Source of the DNA: Microvirga aerilata
GTDB lineage: Bacteria; Pseudomonadota; Alphaproteobacteria; Rhizobiales; Beijerinckiaceae
NCBI RefSeq assembly: GCF_016743775.1
Contig: NZ_JAEQMY010000008.1
Coordinates: 1-64,000 of the forward strand
Direction of reading: 5' to 3'
Length of the DNA: 64,000 nt
Shown here: piece after piece, positions 15,602-24,379 of the stretch
Layout of the letters: each line of letters opens with the position of its first letter
Numbering within the stretch: position 1 is the first letter of the stretch
Made by a program: the position numbers and the translations under genes
Notes under the pieces: generated by a model
The model's input: only the letters and a program-made list of their open reading frames with translations
Database searches by the model: none
Told to the model about the DNA's origin: nothing

Positions 15602-15817
15602 ATGCCTCGTTACTACTTCCACCTTCGCTCGGACGACAGGTTCGTGTGGGATGAAGACGGTGTCGATCTGCCCGACCCTTTGACCGCGCAAGGAGCCGCC
15701 GACAAGACAGCAGCAGAACTGCGAGGCGGGTTGCTGCATGAAGTCCACAATGGCTCCCGCTGCACGATTGTCATAACCGATGAGGGTGGCGAGATCGCCC
15801 AAGTGGTGGCACTTTGA
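15602..15817 (+). CDS. DUF6894 family protein
   Basis: 71 residues starting at the ATG at 15602, which has GGAGG 6 bases upstream. It shows the family pattern: the MPRYYFHLRSDD start, DEDGVDLPDPLTAQ, and the C-terminal ITDEGGEIAQVVAL strand. DUF6894 proteins are small, extremely abundant in Methylobacterium and relatives, and of unknown function. It follows the terminator of the candidate sRNA and probably has its own promoter or is reached by readthrough. Confidence 0.8.
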   Translation: MPRYYFHLRSDDRFVWDEDGVDLPDPLTAQGAADKTAAELRGGLLHEVHNGSRCTIVITDEGGEIAQVVAL

Positions 15818-15902
15818 TACGCCCAACCCGAAGCACTGACCGAGCCAGACAGACACATATGTTAGCAGTGCTCAATGGTCGCTCGGACAGTTGTCCTCCG
15901 GT

Positions 15903-16139
15903 TCAGCTAAAGCGCTGAGCCATCCAGTCCCGCGCCTCGTCCAGGTCAGCGAAGATAGGGTGAGCGGGTCCTTCCAACTTGCCGAACCCATGCTCCAGGT
16001 ACCAGCGTCCTGCCTTCCTGCCGTGCTCCGCTGACAACCGCACCAACACAGCCACGAGCCGATTGTTTGCGAACACGAGACAGCCTTCCTCGTCGGGGGC
16101 ATTCGTCTCCACGGTCACTGGTTGGAAGCCAAGTTTCAT
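15903..16139 (-). CDS. Small conserved hypothetical protein
   Basis: 78 residues from the ATG at 16139 (GAGGGATC upstream). MKLGFQPVTVETNAPDEEG is followed by a predicted beta strand VFANNRLVAVLVRLS, RWYLEHGFGKL and a C-terminal helix FADLDEARDWMAQRFS. I recall close relatives in Methylobacteriaceae annotated only as hypothetical. It is soluble, with no motif for catalysis. Confidence 0.6.
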   Translation of the reverse strand: MKLGFQPVTVETNAPDEEGCLVFANNRLVAVLVRLSAEHGRKAGRWYLEHGFGKLEGPAHPIFADLDEARDWMAQRFS

Positions 16140-16303
16140 ATGATCCCTCAGCCCTACTGGGGCGGATCGGCTCACCTCGCCCGCAACGTTAGTAGCAATA
16201 TGGATACAATCTTGTTGGACACGCCATCTTAGGCTGGCTCATAGCGCATAGCCACACCATGGGTGCATCTGCTAAGATCACCATCTGGTGAGGGACGGTG
16301 GTC

Positions 16304-17038
16304 ATGCCCACCCCTTTTCTTCTGAAGCTTGAGTATGGCGCGGGGCTGACCGATCAGGACCGGCTCGTGCTCGAACGCGCTGTGCGGGACGTGCGGCAGT
16401 TCAAGCCACGGCATGATCTGATCCTGGAAGATGACAGCCCTGAGAACGTCCACGTGATCTTGGAGGGCTTCGCCTGCCGCTACAAGCTTCTGCCGGATGG
16501 TACTCGCCAGATCATGGCCTACCTCGTTCCAGGCGACTGCTGTGACTTGCACGTGCCAATCTTGAGCAGGATAGATCACACCATCGGGACGCTCACCGCC
16601 TGCAAAGTCGCCCTTCTTCCTCACACTGTTATTGAGGACCTGACGAGGCAATACCCGAGCATCACCCGTGCTCTCTGGTGGTCCACGCTGGCCGATCAGG
16701 GCACCTTGCGGGAGTGGCTGGTGAATATGAGCCGCAGACCAGCCGACAAACGGACGGCCCACCTCCTGTGCGAGTTGCTGGTGCGGCTTCAGGCGGTTGG
16801 GCTGGCCACCGACAACAGCTTCGTGCTACCGCTGACGCAGCGGCAACTCGCCGACACGCTGGCGATGACGGGGGTCCATCTCAACCGCATCGTGCGGCAA
16901 CTCCGGGTGGACGGCCTGATCACGTTGAAAGGGCACACCGTCACGATCCCGGATGTCGAGCGGCTCAAGACGTTTGCTGAGTTCAACCCAAATTATCTCC
17001 ATTTGATGCAACGCCGTGATGAGGCGAGGCAGATTTAA
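16304..17038 (+). CDS. Crp/Fnr-family transcriptional regulator
   Basis: About 244 residues. The cNMP-binding-like barrel includes RQFKPRHDLILEDDSPENVH and the segment YKLLPDGTRQIMAYLVPGDC. The helix-turn-helix is LTQRQLADTLAMTGVHLNRI (about 180-200). The arrangement is that of the Crp/Fnr group abundant in Rhizobiales that responds to unknown cues. GTG and GTC codons precede the chosen ATG, so the exact start is uncertain by two residues. It is divergent from the 15903 gene. Confidence 0.8.
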   Translation: MPTPFLLKLEYGAGLTDQDRLVLERAVRDVRQFKPRHDLILEDDSPENVHVILEGFACRYKLLPDGTRQIMAYLVPGDCCDLHVPILSRIDHTIGTLTACKVALLPHTVIEDLTRQYPSITRALWWSTLADQGTLREWLVNMSRRPADKRTAHLLCELLVRLQAVGLATDNSFVLPLTQRQLADTLAMTGVHLNRIVRQLRVDGLITLKGHTVTIPDVERLKTFAEFNPNYLHLMQRRDEARQI

Positions 17039-17116
17039 TCTAAGGTGCTTCCAGGGACGTGCTTATTCGCCAAAATCCGTGATTCCATGAGGAGAGTCTG
17101 ATGGCGGAAGTCGCCT

Positions 17117-19714
17117 TCAGGCTCCCCTATGCTGCCTTGCTTGCTTCGACCTTGCAATCAGGTCTGGCACGTCCAAGCCAGCCACTGGATGCGAAAAGTA
17201 AAAGCCTTGTGCATACTCGCAGCCCATCCCCTGCAACCGCTGCGCCTGTCCAGCCGTCTCGACGCCCTCCGCTGTGATCTGAAGCTTCAGGCTCCTGCCG
17301 AGACCGACCATTGCTGCGACAATCGCCGCATCGTCAGGGTCGTGCTCCAGGTCCTGCACAAAGCTCCTGTCGATCTTGAGGTGATCGACGGGAAACCGCT
17401 TGAGGTGCGTGAGGGACGCGTAGCCCGTTCCGAAGTCATCCAGCGCCACCTTGATGCGGTGCTTGCGGAAGGTCTCCAGAGCGGATGAGACCGCATCAAA
17501 ATGTCCATCCAGCAGCACCTTCTCGGTAATCTCGATCTCGACATACTCAGCGGGAACTTGTGCCTCATCGAGAGTGCGCAGGAAGTCACCCGCGAAACCG
17601 GGCTGGGTGAACTCCGCATGGGACAGGTTGACTGCGATCCTCCCAAAGCTCAGGCCGCTGCTGAGCCAGTTGCGCATGTCTGCCGCGATTGTTCTGATCA
17701 GACGCTGACCCACCAGGGTGGCAAGCTCAACGTCATCGAAAACCGCTCCGAAGGTGCTGGGGGTCAGAAGACCTTGGGTCGGGTGGTGCCAGCGAGCGAG
17801 TGCCTCAAAGCCAACAATGGCACCCGTGGCGAGGCATACCTGCGGCTGATAGTGGGGGACGATCTGATCCTGCGAGAGCGCTTCCCGCATCTCGCGCCTG
17901 AGCGCGACCCGTTGCGTGGCGACGGCTCGCATCTCCGGTGCATACAGCGTCACGCGATTACGTCCTGCAGCCTTGGAGCGGTAGAGGGCGATGTCCGCAT
18001 CCTTCATCAATTCCGCAGGCTCGGCGGCATGATCTGGGTACACCACCATGCCAATGCTTGCCCTAGTAGCGATGCTTTGGCCTGCATAGGAGAACACCGG
18101 TTGGTTGAGGCTCTTGATCAGGCTCTCGGCAAACGCCACCCCTTGATCAAGCAAGGACGGGTCTGTCAGCAGTACAGCGAACTCGTCACCCCCGAGCCTC
18201 GCTGCTGTGTCACAGGCTGTGACCATCACGGACAGCCGTCTTGCTGTTTCCTTCAGCAGGGCATCACCTGCATCATGGCCGAAGGAGTCGTTCACATCCT
18301 TGAAGTCATCCAGGTCAATCAGCAGAAGAGAGACGGCTGTTTGGCATTGCTTTGCCTCGGCAAGAGCTTTGCTTAGACGAGCTTGAAACAGGGTGCGGTT
18401 CGGCAACTGTGTGAGTGGATCATGGTTGGCCAGCCACCAGAGACGCTCCTCAGCCTGCTTTTCTTCGTGAATGTCGGTGATCGTTCCAACCCATTCCCGG
18501 ACAGAGCCGTCATCGGCCTTCAACGGCACACCACGAGCAACAACCCACCGATACTCATTATCCCTGGTCAGAACACGATACTCAACCGCGCCGGATCGGC
18601 CTTGCTCAAGCAGTTCCTGCCAGACTGCAACCACTCGCTCTCGGTCATCAGGATGAAGAGCATTCAGCCAGCCGTGGCCTTCATACCCCTCGGGGGCTTG
18701 CGCCGAGAAGTCCTCCCAGCCCCAGCCTTCAAGGATTGAGCCATCAGGTGCCGCTCGCCAGACCATAGCAGCGCTCGCCTGTATCAAGGCCCGGTAGCGC
18801 TCCTCACTCTCGGCCAGCGCTTTCTCCGTCTGCTTGGCTGCGTCGATGTCCGTCGCGGTGCCGAGCCAGCGCTCGATGTCGCCCTGCTCGTTGCGGAGTG
18901 GGACCGCGCGTCCCAAGGCCCACCGGTACTCCCCCGAATGGTGGCGCAGACGGTACTCAGTCTCGGACGGTTCTCCTGTTGCAAGGGAGTGCTGCCATTC
19001 GGCCCAGGTTCGATCTCGATCCTCGGGGTGGAGGGCTTCGCGCCAGTTGTCTCCTAACCCTGACCCTAAAGGCAGACCTGAGAACTCGTACCAGCGTCGA
19101 TTGTGGAAATCATTGCGGCCATCGGGCAGCGCCGACCACACAATATGGGGTACAGCATCGATGATGCGCTTGAGCCGTGCCTCGTTCTCCTCATGGGCTT
19201 TTTCCGCTTGCCTGAGCTTGAGTTGGGCCATCACCGCGCGAGCGAGATCAAGCAGGGCGGTTGACTGTTCAGGCGTCAGTCCCTCTGGGCGCGGCTTGTC
19301 GTCGAGAACACAGAGGGTCCCGAGCGGCAATCCGTCATCGGTGAGCAGCGGCGCACCGGCATAGAAGCGTAGATGGGGTTTGCCCGTGACGAGCGGATTA
19401 TCCGCAAAGCGCGGGTCCTTGGTTGTATCGGGTACGATGAAGACGCCGGATTGCAGAATAGTATGGCCGCAAATGCCGATGCCCCGTGGGATTTCCCGCT
19501 CTCCGACCCCGATCTCGCACTTGAACCAGTGCCTGACATCATCCACCAGAGATACGAGCGCCATCGGGGCGTTGCAGATATGGGCGGCGGAAGCGGTGAT
19601 CTCGTCGAAGGCTGCTTCCGGCTCGGTGTCGAGAACGTGGAAACTCCGCAGAGCAGCAAGGCGGTCTGCCTCCGTCCATGACGGGGAGCCGCTCTCGGTC
19701 GGGGGTACTGGCAT
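17117..19714 (-). CDS. GAF-PAS-PAS-GGDEF-EAL cyclic-di-GMP enzyme
   Basis: 865 residues. Domains in order: GAF (about 25-170), PAS (180-300), PAS (305-430), GGDEF (435-600) and EAL (610-860). The GGDEF motif is intact (ARLGGDEFAVLL), so diguanylate cyclase activity is possible. The EAL domain keeps FEALARWHHP, EIEITEKVLL and LDDFGTGYASL, so phosphodiesterase activity is possible too. There are no membrane segments, so it is a cytosolic sensor. The GAF resembles that of the HWE kinase at 37095, and the first PAS is the source of the relic at 6095-6490. Confidence 0.9.
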   Translation of the reverse strand: MPVPPTESGSPSWTEADRLAALRSFHVLDTEPEAAFDEITASAAHICNAPMALVSLVDDVRHWFKCEIGVGEREIPRGIGICGHTILQSGVFIVPDTTKDPRFADNPLVTGKPHLRFYAGAPLLTDDGLPLGTLCVLDDKPRPEGLTPEQSTALLDLARAVMAQLKLRQAEKAHEENEARLKRIIDAVPHIVWSALPDGRNDFHNRRWYEFSGLPLGSGLGDNWREALHPEDRDRTWAEWQHSLATGEPSETEYRLRHHSGEYRWALGRAVPLRNEQGDIERWLGTATDIDAAKQTEKALAESEERYRALIQASAAMVWRAAPDGSILEGWGWEDFSAQAPEGYEGHGWLNALHPDDRERVVAVWQELLEQGRSGAVEYRVLTRDNEYRWVVARGVPLKADDGSVREWVGTITDIHEEKQAEERLWWLANHDPLTQLPNRTLFQARLSKALAEAKQCQTAVSLLLIDLDDFKDVNDSFGHDAGDALLKETARRLSVMVTACDTAARLGGDEFAVLLTDPSLLDQGVAFAESLIKSLNQPVFSYAGQSIATRASIGMVVYPDHAAEPAELMKDADIALYRSKAAGRNRVTLYAPEMRAVATQRVALRREMREALSQDQIVPHYQPQVCLATGAIVGFEALARWHHPTQGLLTPSTFGAVFDDVELATLVGQRLIRTIAADMRNWLSSGLSFGRIAVNLSHAEFTQPGFAGDFLRTLDEAQVPAEYVEIEITEKVLLDGHFDAVSSALETFRKHRIKVALDDFGTGYASLTHLKRFPVDHLKIDRSFVQDLEHDPDDAAIVAAMVGLGRSLKLQITAEGVETAGQAQRLQGMGCEYAQGFYFSHPVAGLDVPDLIARSKQARQHRGA

Positions 19715-19932
19715 AAACGGGAAACCTGAATATTATCCTGAAAAAGCGCCGCCGAGCATATGGGTCTGCCAGTATGAAGTAAACCAAGGCAGACATCCGG
19801 TGGCGTGGGGTACCTGTGCCACCACTCTCAAACGAGATGATGTTACCTTCGATCTTGCCCGTAACTGAATCCTAACCGACCTGGGATCATCTGTTTGCTG
19901 CGACTGAGCGGGTCAAATCCTTGCAGTCTGTC

Positions 19933-20364
19933 ATGCTCCAGGACCGTAGGAGGAAGCTCGTGTTGAGCCGCAGCGAAGATTTTGCATTGCTTCTGGGTCG
20001 TCTGTTTGTGGCGGCACTGTTTCTGCCATCTGGCTTCAACAAGCTCATGGCATTCTCGACCTTTACATCGTCCCTCGCGGCGAAGGGGATGCCTTACCCG
20101 GCAGTGCTCGCAGGCATCATGGTCGCTGCTGAGTTCCTCGGACCTCTGACCCTGCTCATCGGACTATGGCCACGCTGGACAGCGTTGGCGTTGATTGGCT
20201 TCACGGGTGTCAGTCTCTGGCTGAGCTATGGGCAAGCTGGTTTGAACATGCTCCTTCGTCCTCAGCAAAGCGTCGAGCTTTTCGAGCGTCTCGCCATCGT
20301 TGGAGGACTGCTGTTCTATTTCTCCAGTGGACCGGGAGGATGGAGCAGGACCAGCTTGAGGTAG
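19933..20364 (+). CDS. DoxX family membrane protein
   Basis: About 143 residues with four hydrophobic helices: LLLGRLFVAALFLPSGFNKL, then AVLAGIMVAAEFLGPLTLLI, TALALIGFTGVSLWL and RLAIVGGLLFYFSSGPG. The RLFVAALFLPSGFNKL start and the Glu in the second helix are typical of DoxX. Relatives are linked to membrane redox or oxidative-stress protection in several bacteria. It starts at the ATG at 19933; a TTG at 19921 is an alternative. Confidence 0.75.
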   Translation: MLQDRRRKLVLSRSEDFALLLGRLFVAALFLPSGFNKLMAFSTFTSSLAAKGMPYPAVLAGIMVAAEFLGPLTLLIGLWPRWTALALIGFTGVSLWLSYGQAGLNMLLRPQQSVELFERLAIVGGLLFYFSSGPGGWSRTSLR

Positions 20365-20530
20365 TTTTAAAACAGTACCTGTCATTAAGGAGCGTACAGG
20401 GTCAGGTAGGCGCTTCGTGTTGGCTGATATCCCGGCAGTAACGCCGCTCATACTGCGCCCTTGCAACGTTCCTGGCTGGCCCCACGTAAATTCTGCTTGG
20501 AGGTAGAAACTGCCACAAGGACTGAATGCA

Positions 20531-21250
20531 ATGGACCTACCGAGAGTCATCGCCTTCGATGGCGACGATACCTTGTGGCACAATGAGACCCTGTTCTCGA
20601 TGACACAAGGCCGCTTCCGGTCTCTGATCTCCCGCCACATAGACATTCCCACTCATATCCTCAATGCGCGGCTCCTCGAAACAGAGCGCAGGAACATCCC
20701 AACCTACGGCTACGGCATCAAAGGTTTTGTTCTGTCGATGATCGAGACCGCCATAGAGGTGACGGAGAGGCGCATCCCAGCCGAGGACATCCAGACTATT
20801 CTCGACTACGGACGAACCATGATCGAACATCCTGTCGAATTGATCGAGGGTGCGTGTGAGGTGCTGGAGACACTTCGGGCGCGTGATCATGAGCTATGGC
20901 TGATCACCAAAGGCGACCTGTTTGACCAAGAGAGCAAGATTGCTCGCTCCGATCTCGTGCCATTCTTCCATGCAATTGAGGTTTTATCCGAGAAGGATCA
21001 GGTCTCGTATCAGCGGCTTCTGGACAAATACGGTGTGAGTCCGGACGAGTTCCTGATGGTGGGGAACTCTGTGCGCTCTGATGTGCTGCCGGTGATTGAG
21101 ATTGGCGGGAGGGCAGTTCACGTGCCCTACGAGATCACATGGGAGCATGAACACGTTGAGGGCCACCTCCCCGAGGGGGCTGTGACATTAGCAAGGTTGT
21201 TTGATCTCCTTGATGCTGAAACTGCCTCCGACGAGGGACATCAGAAGTAA
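20531..21250 (+). CDS. HAD-superfamily hydrolase
   Basis: 239 residues. Motif I is VIAFDGDDTLWHNE (Asp nucleophile and general acid), motif II LWLITKGD, and motif IV around MVGNSVRSDVLPVIEIGG. The helical cap lies between about 20 and 95. This matches the YjjG/Gph-like phosphatase group, which act on small phosphorylated metabolites. The segment KYGVSPDEFLMVGNSVRSD onward is duplicated as a fragment at 47217-47468. It stands as a single gene downstream of doxX on the same strand. Confidence 0.85.
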   Translation: MDLPRVIAFDGDDTLWHNETLFSMTQGRFRSLISRHIDIPTHILNARLLETERRNIPTYGYGIKGFVLSMIETAIEVTERRIPAEDIQTILDYGRTMIEHPVELIEGACEVLETLRARDHELWLITKGDLFDQESKIARSDLVPFFHAIEVLSEKDQVSYQRLLDKYGVSPDEFLMVGNSVRSDVLPVIEIGGRAVHVPYEITWEHEHVEGHLPEGAVTLARLFDLLDAETASDEGHQK

Positions 21251-21287
21251 GCGTAGTTGATTTGCCCAATGTGAGCCCTCTATCCAG

Positions 21288-21542
21288 CTACGTTCCAACG
21301 GGATCGGGCTCAACAAAGAGATACTTAAAATTGACCAGTGTGTATTCCGTTCCGCCTGCATCGATGAGCACGTTCCGAACACCCTCGTCAGCCAATCTCC
21401 GAGCCTGCTGGAGTGCCGCCACTGCTGTTTCACAGGTAGTTGAGACCAGTCCGTTCTCGCCTTCCCCAGTGACAATAAACATCATGAGGTTCTCCATCCA
21501 TTCCATAACGGGTTCAGGAAGCACCTCCTTGTCACCGCTCAT
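21288..21542 (-). CDS. Unknown small protein
   Basis: 84 residues: MSGDKEVLPEPVMEWMENLM, a strand-like MFIVTGEGENG, a helix TCETAVAALQQARRLADEG, then NVLIDAGGTEYTLVNFKYL. This is an alpha/beta pattern with no signal peptide. It ends 38 bases from the stop of the convergent HAD hydrolase gene. I recognise no family. Confidence 0.5.
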   Translation of the reverse strand: MSGDKEVLPEPVMEWMENLMMFIVTGEGENGLVSTTCETAVAALQQARRLADEGVRNVLIDAGGTEYTLVNFKYLFVEPDPVGT

Positions 21543-21644
21543 ATAGGTTCGTAGCTCCCGATTCGCCCGTAGAAAGGAATGCCGGGAGTAGAAGCATCGT
21601 ATCTGTCCGTCCAGGCCAAGAAGGCTACCGTTGAGCTTTCATCT

Positions 21645-21983
21645 TCATTGATTCGAAAGACAGTAAGCCCCCGAGGTGTGATACGAGCTTGGGCATGATC
21701 CTGTTTTCGGGATTGCGTGTTTCGCCCGGTCGCTTGAGGCGAGGCAATAATCACCTGACGTACTGTATCCTGAGGGACAGGTCCCGGTCTTTGGCAGCAC
21801 AGGGCGAGCGGGTCTCTCCCGCGAGCTTGGAACGCAAGCGCCGCCGCTTGTCTGATAGCCCGAGGGACAGGTGCCGACCCTTGGAACGGCCTGCGCGAGG
21901 GCAGCGGGAGGATTCACGAGGGCGGAAAGCGTTAGCGGCAGGAACACCGCCTTCGCTACGATGTCACACCTTATAGCGATCAC
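21645..21983 (-). CDS. Secreted protein with three CPSGYxTSGxxC repeats
   Basis: 112 residues. A signal peptide (hydrophobic VFLPLTLSALVNPPAALAQA) is followed by three units of about 25 residues, each with Pro, Gly-x-Cys-Pro-Ser-Gly/Ser-Tyr, Thr-Ser-Gly and a second Cys: CPSGYQTSGGACV, CPSGYSTSGDYCL, CPSSYHTSGAYCL. Each unit probably holds one disulfide outside the cytoplasm. The function is unknown. A damaged copy lies at 22690-22806. Confidence 0.7.
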   Translation of the reverse strand: MIAIRCDIVAKAVFLPLTLSALVNPPAALAQAVPRVGTCPSGYQTSGGACVPSSRERPARPVLPKTGTCPSGYSTSGDYCLASSDRAKHAIPKTGSCPSSYHTSGAYCLSNQ

Positions 21984-22236
21984 TCGAAGAACTCCTCATC
22001 GAGCCTCTTAATCGTCAGGGTCTCTTCCACTCTGCAACCGACCCTATGGCAGACTACAGATTATCCTTCACATAGGTCAGTGGCAAAGTGCACTCAACGA
22101 TCAGCAACCATTGAGCCGCCAGTGCATCAGGCCGTGGCACATACCCCTTTTGGTTAAATTGCGCGAAGCGCAATGACCGTCCAAATGCCGCACCGACAAG
22201 GCTACGCCAGAAACCAAGAAGAAGCCGAGGAAACAC

Positions 22237-22518
22237 ATGCCTGCCAATACGGAACGCCAATCCTCACTGGTCAAAATGAGCGCTGCCCGGTCGTACCCTT
22301 CGGAGCTTTTGCCTTTGCTGCAATTAGTTTTGGCAACACTGGCCGACATTGATTTCGAGCACCAAAGCGACATTGAGACCGTCAGGAATAGCTCGGCAGA
22401 TGAGTGGCTAAAGAAGGCGACGATCAGAACGCTAGAAGAGCGCCATCAACAGCGCCGTGTCTCTTACATCCGGCAACTTGAACGCTTGCAGAGGCAGGCT
22501 CATGCATTAGCAGCCTGA
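22237..22518 (+). CDS. RHxxRRxPY-family small helical protein (copy 1)
   Basis: 93 residues with GAGG 7 bases before the ATG. Two helices predominate: LLPLLQLVLATLADIDFEHQ and LEERHQQRRVSYIRQLERLQ. It shares the pattern ATLADIDFEH...LxERHxxRRxxYIxxL with proteins at 31577, 38934, 45174, 46490 and 52835 in this window. No catalytic motif is visible. I recognise no named family; a four-helix dimer that binds protein or nucleic acid would fit the charge pattern. Confidence 0.65.
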   Translation: MPANTERQSSLVKMSAARSYPSELLPLLQLVLATLADIDFEHQSDIETVRNSSADEWLKKATIRTLEERHQQRRVSYIRQLERLQRQAHALAA

Positions 22519-22689
22519 CCTTCTGTTCATAACGAGAGGTGACGGGAGACACCAATGTCGTGGATTGTGCCAGCCCCGAAGGGGTGGTTTTCGAGTGCCA
22601 CAGCAGAGCCGCCAAACCTTTTCCAAACTGCTTCCCGTCCTGTCCTCTGATGCCGCCCTCGGGAGCCGTCAGCCAACCGGCTAGAACCC

Positions 22690-22806
22690 ATTCAGCGGTT
22701 CGAAAGACAGTAATTTCCTGACGTGTGATACCCGTTTGGGCACGGGCCTGTTGCAACATTGGGAACAACAAATCCCGGTCTTAGGCAGGACAAGGGGCGT
22801 CGGCCA
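22690..22806 (-). pseudogene. Broken copy of the CPSGY-repeat secreted protein
   Basis: The minus strand reads LVLPKTGICCSQ in one frame and then PNGYHTSGNYCLSNR in another, matching LPKTGTCPSGY and SSYHTSGAYCLSNQ of the gene at 21645-21983. A frameshift and a lost Cys-Pro-Ser segment lie between. No signal peptide or upstream repeats remain. Confidence 0.6.
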
Positions 22807-22894
22807 TTTGGGGAAGTGTAATCGTCTGGCCGAAACGGCCCTTCTATCACCGCCGCAATGTGACCTTAGGCAGATCGTCTGCCCCGTCATCAGG

Positions 22895-23893
22895 CTACCG
22901 TGAATGGCGGTTGTTCTTATGTTCATTGGTGGCTACGACTCGGGCCAAGAGGTCAAGAAGGACTTCTCGCTCGCGCTCCGAGAGGCATCCCATAATCTCA
23001 TCCCGCACCGAGAGGATAACAGGGTAAAGCCGGGAAAACAGTTCGAGTCCCTCCGGTGTGAGGCTGAAGAGAGGACGGCGGCTCCCTTCATTGTCTACCC
23101 GGCAGATGAGCCCTCGGCTCTGAAGGTGCTTCACCATCCTCTGAGCACTGGCGAGATCAACCCCGATCCGCTCGGCTAATCGGTGCTCGTCAATTGCGGG
23201 AGCGTCATGCAGCGACGCAAGCACCGTTGGCTCAACCAATGTCAGCCCCTCGGGTCTGGCAACTTTCAGCGCCGCAACTGTAAGAACTCTATGTAAGCGC
23301 CGCGTCAAGTTGAACAAGTTTTTGCGGTGGACGGCAGGAATAGTTCGGGACAATGGAGTGGTGGGCGGGCGTATAACGTAAGCATGGATGGGTTTGCTCA
23401 GGTTCTTGAAGAGTTGCGGCCCAAGATCATCAAGAGGCACCGACAGTGCCTTATAGGCGTATTGGTAAGCCGATTCTGAAAAGCAAACACATCCGGGCGG
23501 GGCCAGCTTCTCCATGCGCGCTGCTATGTTGACACCATCCCCAAACAGATCGCCATCCCTAACGATGATCTCGCCGACATGAACGCCGATGCGAAAGATG
23601 ACTCGGCGCTCTGGTGGTATGTCCTCATTGGCGTCAGCAATGCGCTCCTGAATATCCAAGGCGCACTTAACGGCGTTGATGGAACTCGGAAACTCAGCAA
23701 CAATGCTGTCGCCAGCAGTATTGGCAGTGCGCCCGTCGAATCGGCTGATCTGCCGATCAATGATCTCACGATGTGAGTTTAGCAGCGCGAAGGCACTGAC
23801 CTCATCAATGCTCATCAGCCGCGCATAACCAGCCACGTCTGCGCAGAGGATTGCGGCAAGACGGCGTTGGATCACTGGTCGCGGCTTTTTCAT
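22895..23893 (-). CDS. Class III adenylate/guanylate cyclase fused to a MarR-like winged helix
   Basis: About 332 residues from the ATG at 23893. Residues about 8-180 are a class III cyclase: RRLAAILCADVAGYARLM carries the first metal Asp, GDSIVAEFPS the second, and GDLFGDGVNIAARMEKLA the substrate and transition-state region. Residues about 210-330 (VLTVAALKVARPEGLTLVEP, IGVDLASAQRMVKHLQSRG, then SRRPLFSLTPEGLELFSRL) form a MarR-type DNA-binding domain with its wing. The cyclase could control the DNA-binding part directly, or cAMP could be a local signal. The fusion is not one I know. Confidence 0.8.
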   Translation of the reverse strand: MKKPRPVIQRRLAAILCADVAGYARLMSIDEVSAFALLNSHREIIDRQISRFDGRTANTAGDSIVAEFPSSINAVKCALDIQERIADANEDIPPERRVIFRIGVHVGEIIVRDGDLFGDGVNIAARMEKLAPPGCVCFSESAYQYAYKALSVPLDDLGPQLFKNLSKPIHAYVIRPPTTPLSRTIPAVHRKNLFNLTRRLHRVLTVAALKVARPEGLTLVEPTVLASLHDAPAIDEHRLAERIGVDLASAQRMVKHLQSRGLICRVDNEGSRRPLFSLTPEGLELFSRLYPVILSVRDEIMGCLSEREREVLLDLLARVVATNEHKNNRHSR

Positions 23894-23935
23894 CGGCAGC
23901 GCCTCGGACAAGGCGACTAAACGAACGCAACGCAA

Positions 23936-24379
23936 CAGACGCTCGACCTTCAGTATGTCGATCCACTAATACACGACTTTACTTACGGCTAAACGAGGGT
24001 AAGAAGCACGGGTTCCTTAAAAACCTATTACTGAATCTATTTTTCAACAAAGTGGGAAGTTGTCCCAACTACGAAATCAAGGGCAGCAATGTGATCACCC
24101 AAAATACATTATTATAACGTGATGTATTCACTTGAACCTCGCGGTCGTCCGCCGAAGACGCCACCGCACGAATTGTCCCGACTAGATAGGTCCAATCGAG
24201 TCAACGGGCGAAGTCAGGTGAACGCATACCAAAGCGTTCCCTAAGTCGCTCTCAAAAGCCAGATACCTTCCATCATGTACGCGGCTTGGGTATGAATTCG
24301 TGATGAGGTCGTCATGTGCCTCTTAACGCCGCCCCGGACTATCATCCAGACACGGTCTGGAGGCGAATCGAACAAAAGT
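23936..24379. other. Intergenic stretch between two minus-strand genes
   Basis: The part from 24000 to 24130 is clearly A+T rich and probably carries the cyclase-MarR promoter. From 24130 to 24379 there is no convincing gene, although a minus-strand frame continues past the start of the next gene. I see no terminator with a T tract. Confidence 0.4.

Noticed and set aside
17501..18376. 291-codon plus-strand frame
   Set aside because: Antisense to the GGDEF-EAL protein gene.
21539..21754. 71-codon minus-strand frame overlapping the CPSGY-repeat gene
   Set aside because: It reads the 3' end of the repeat gene out of frame and has no start signal.
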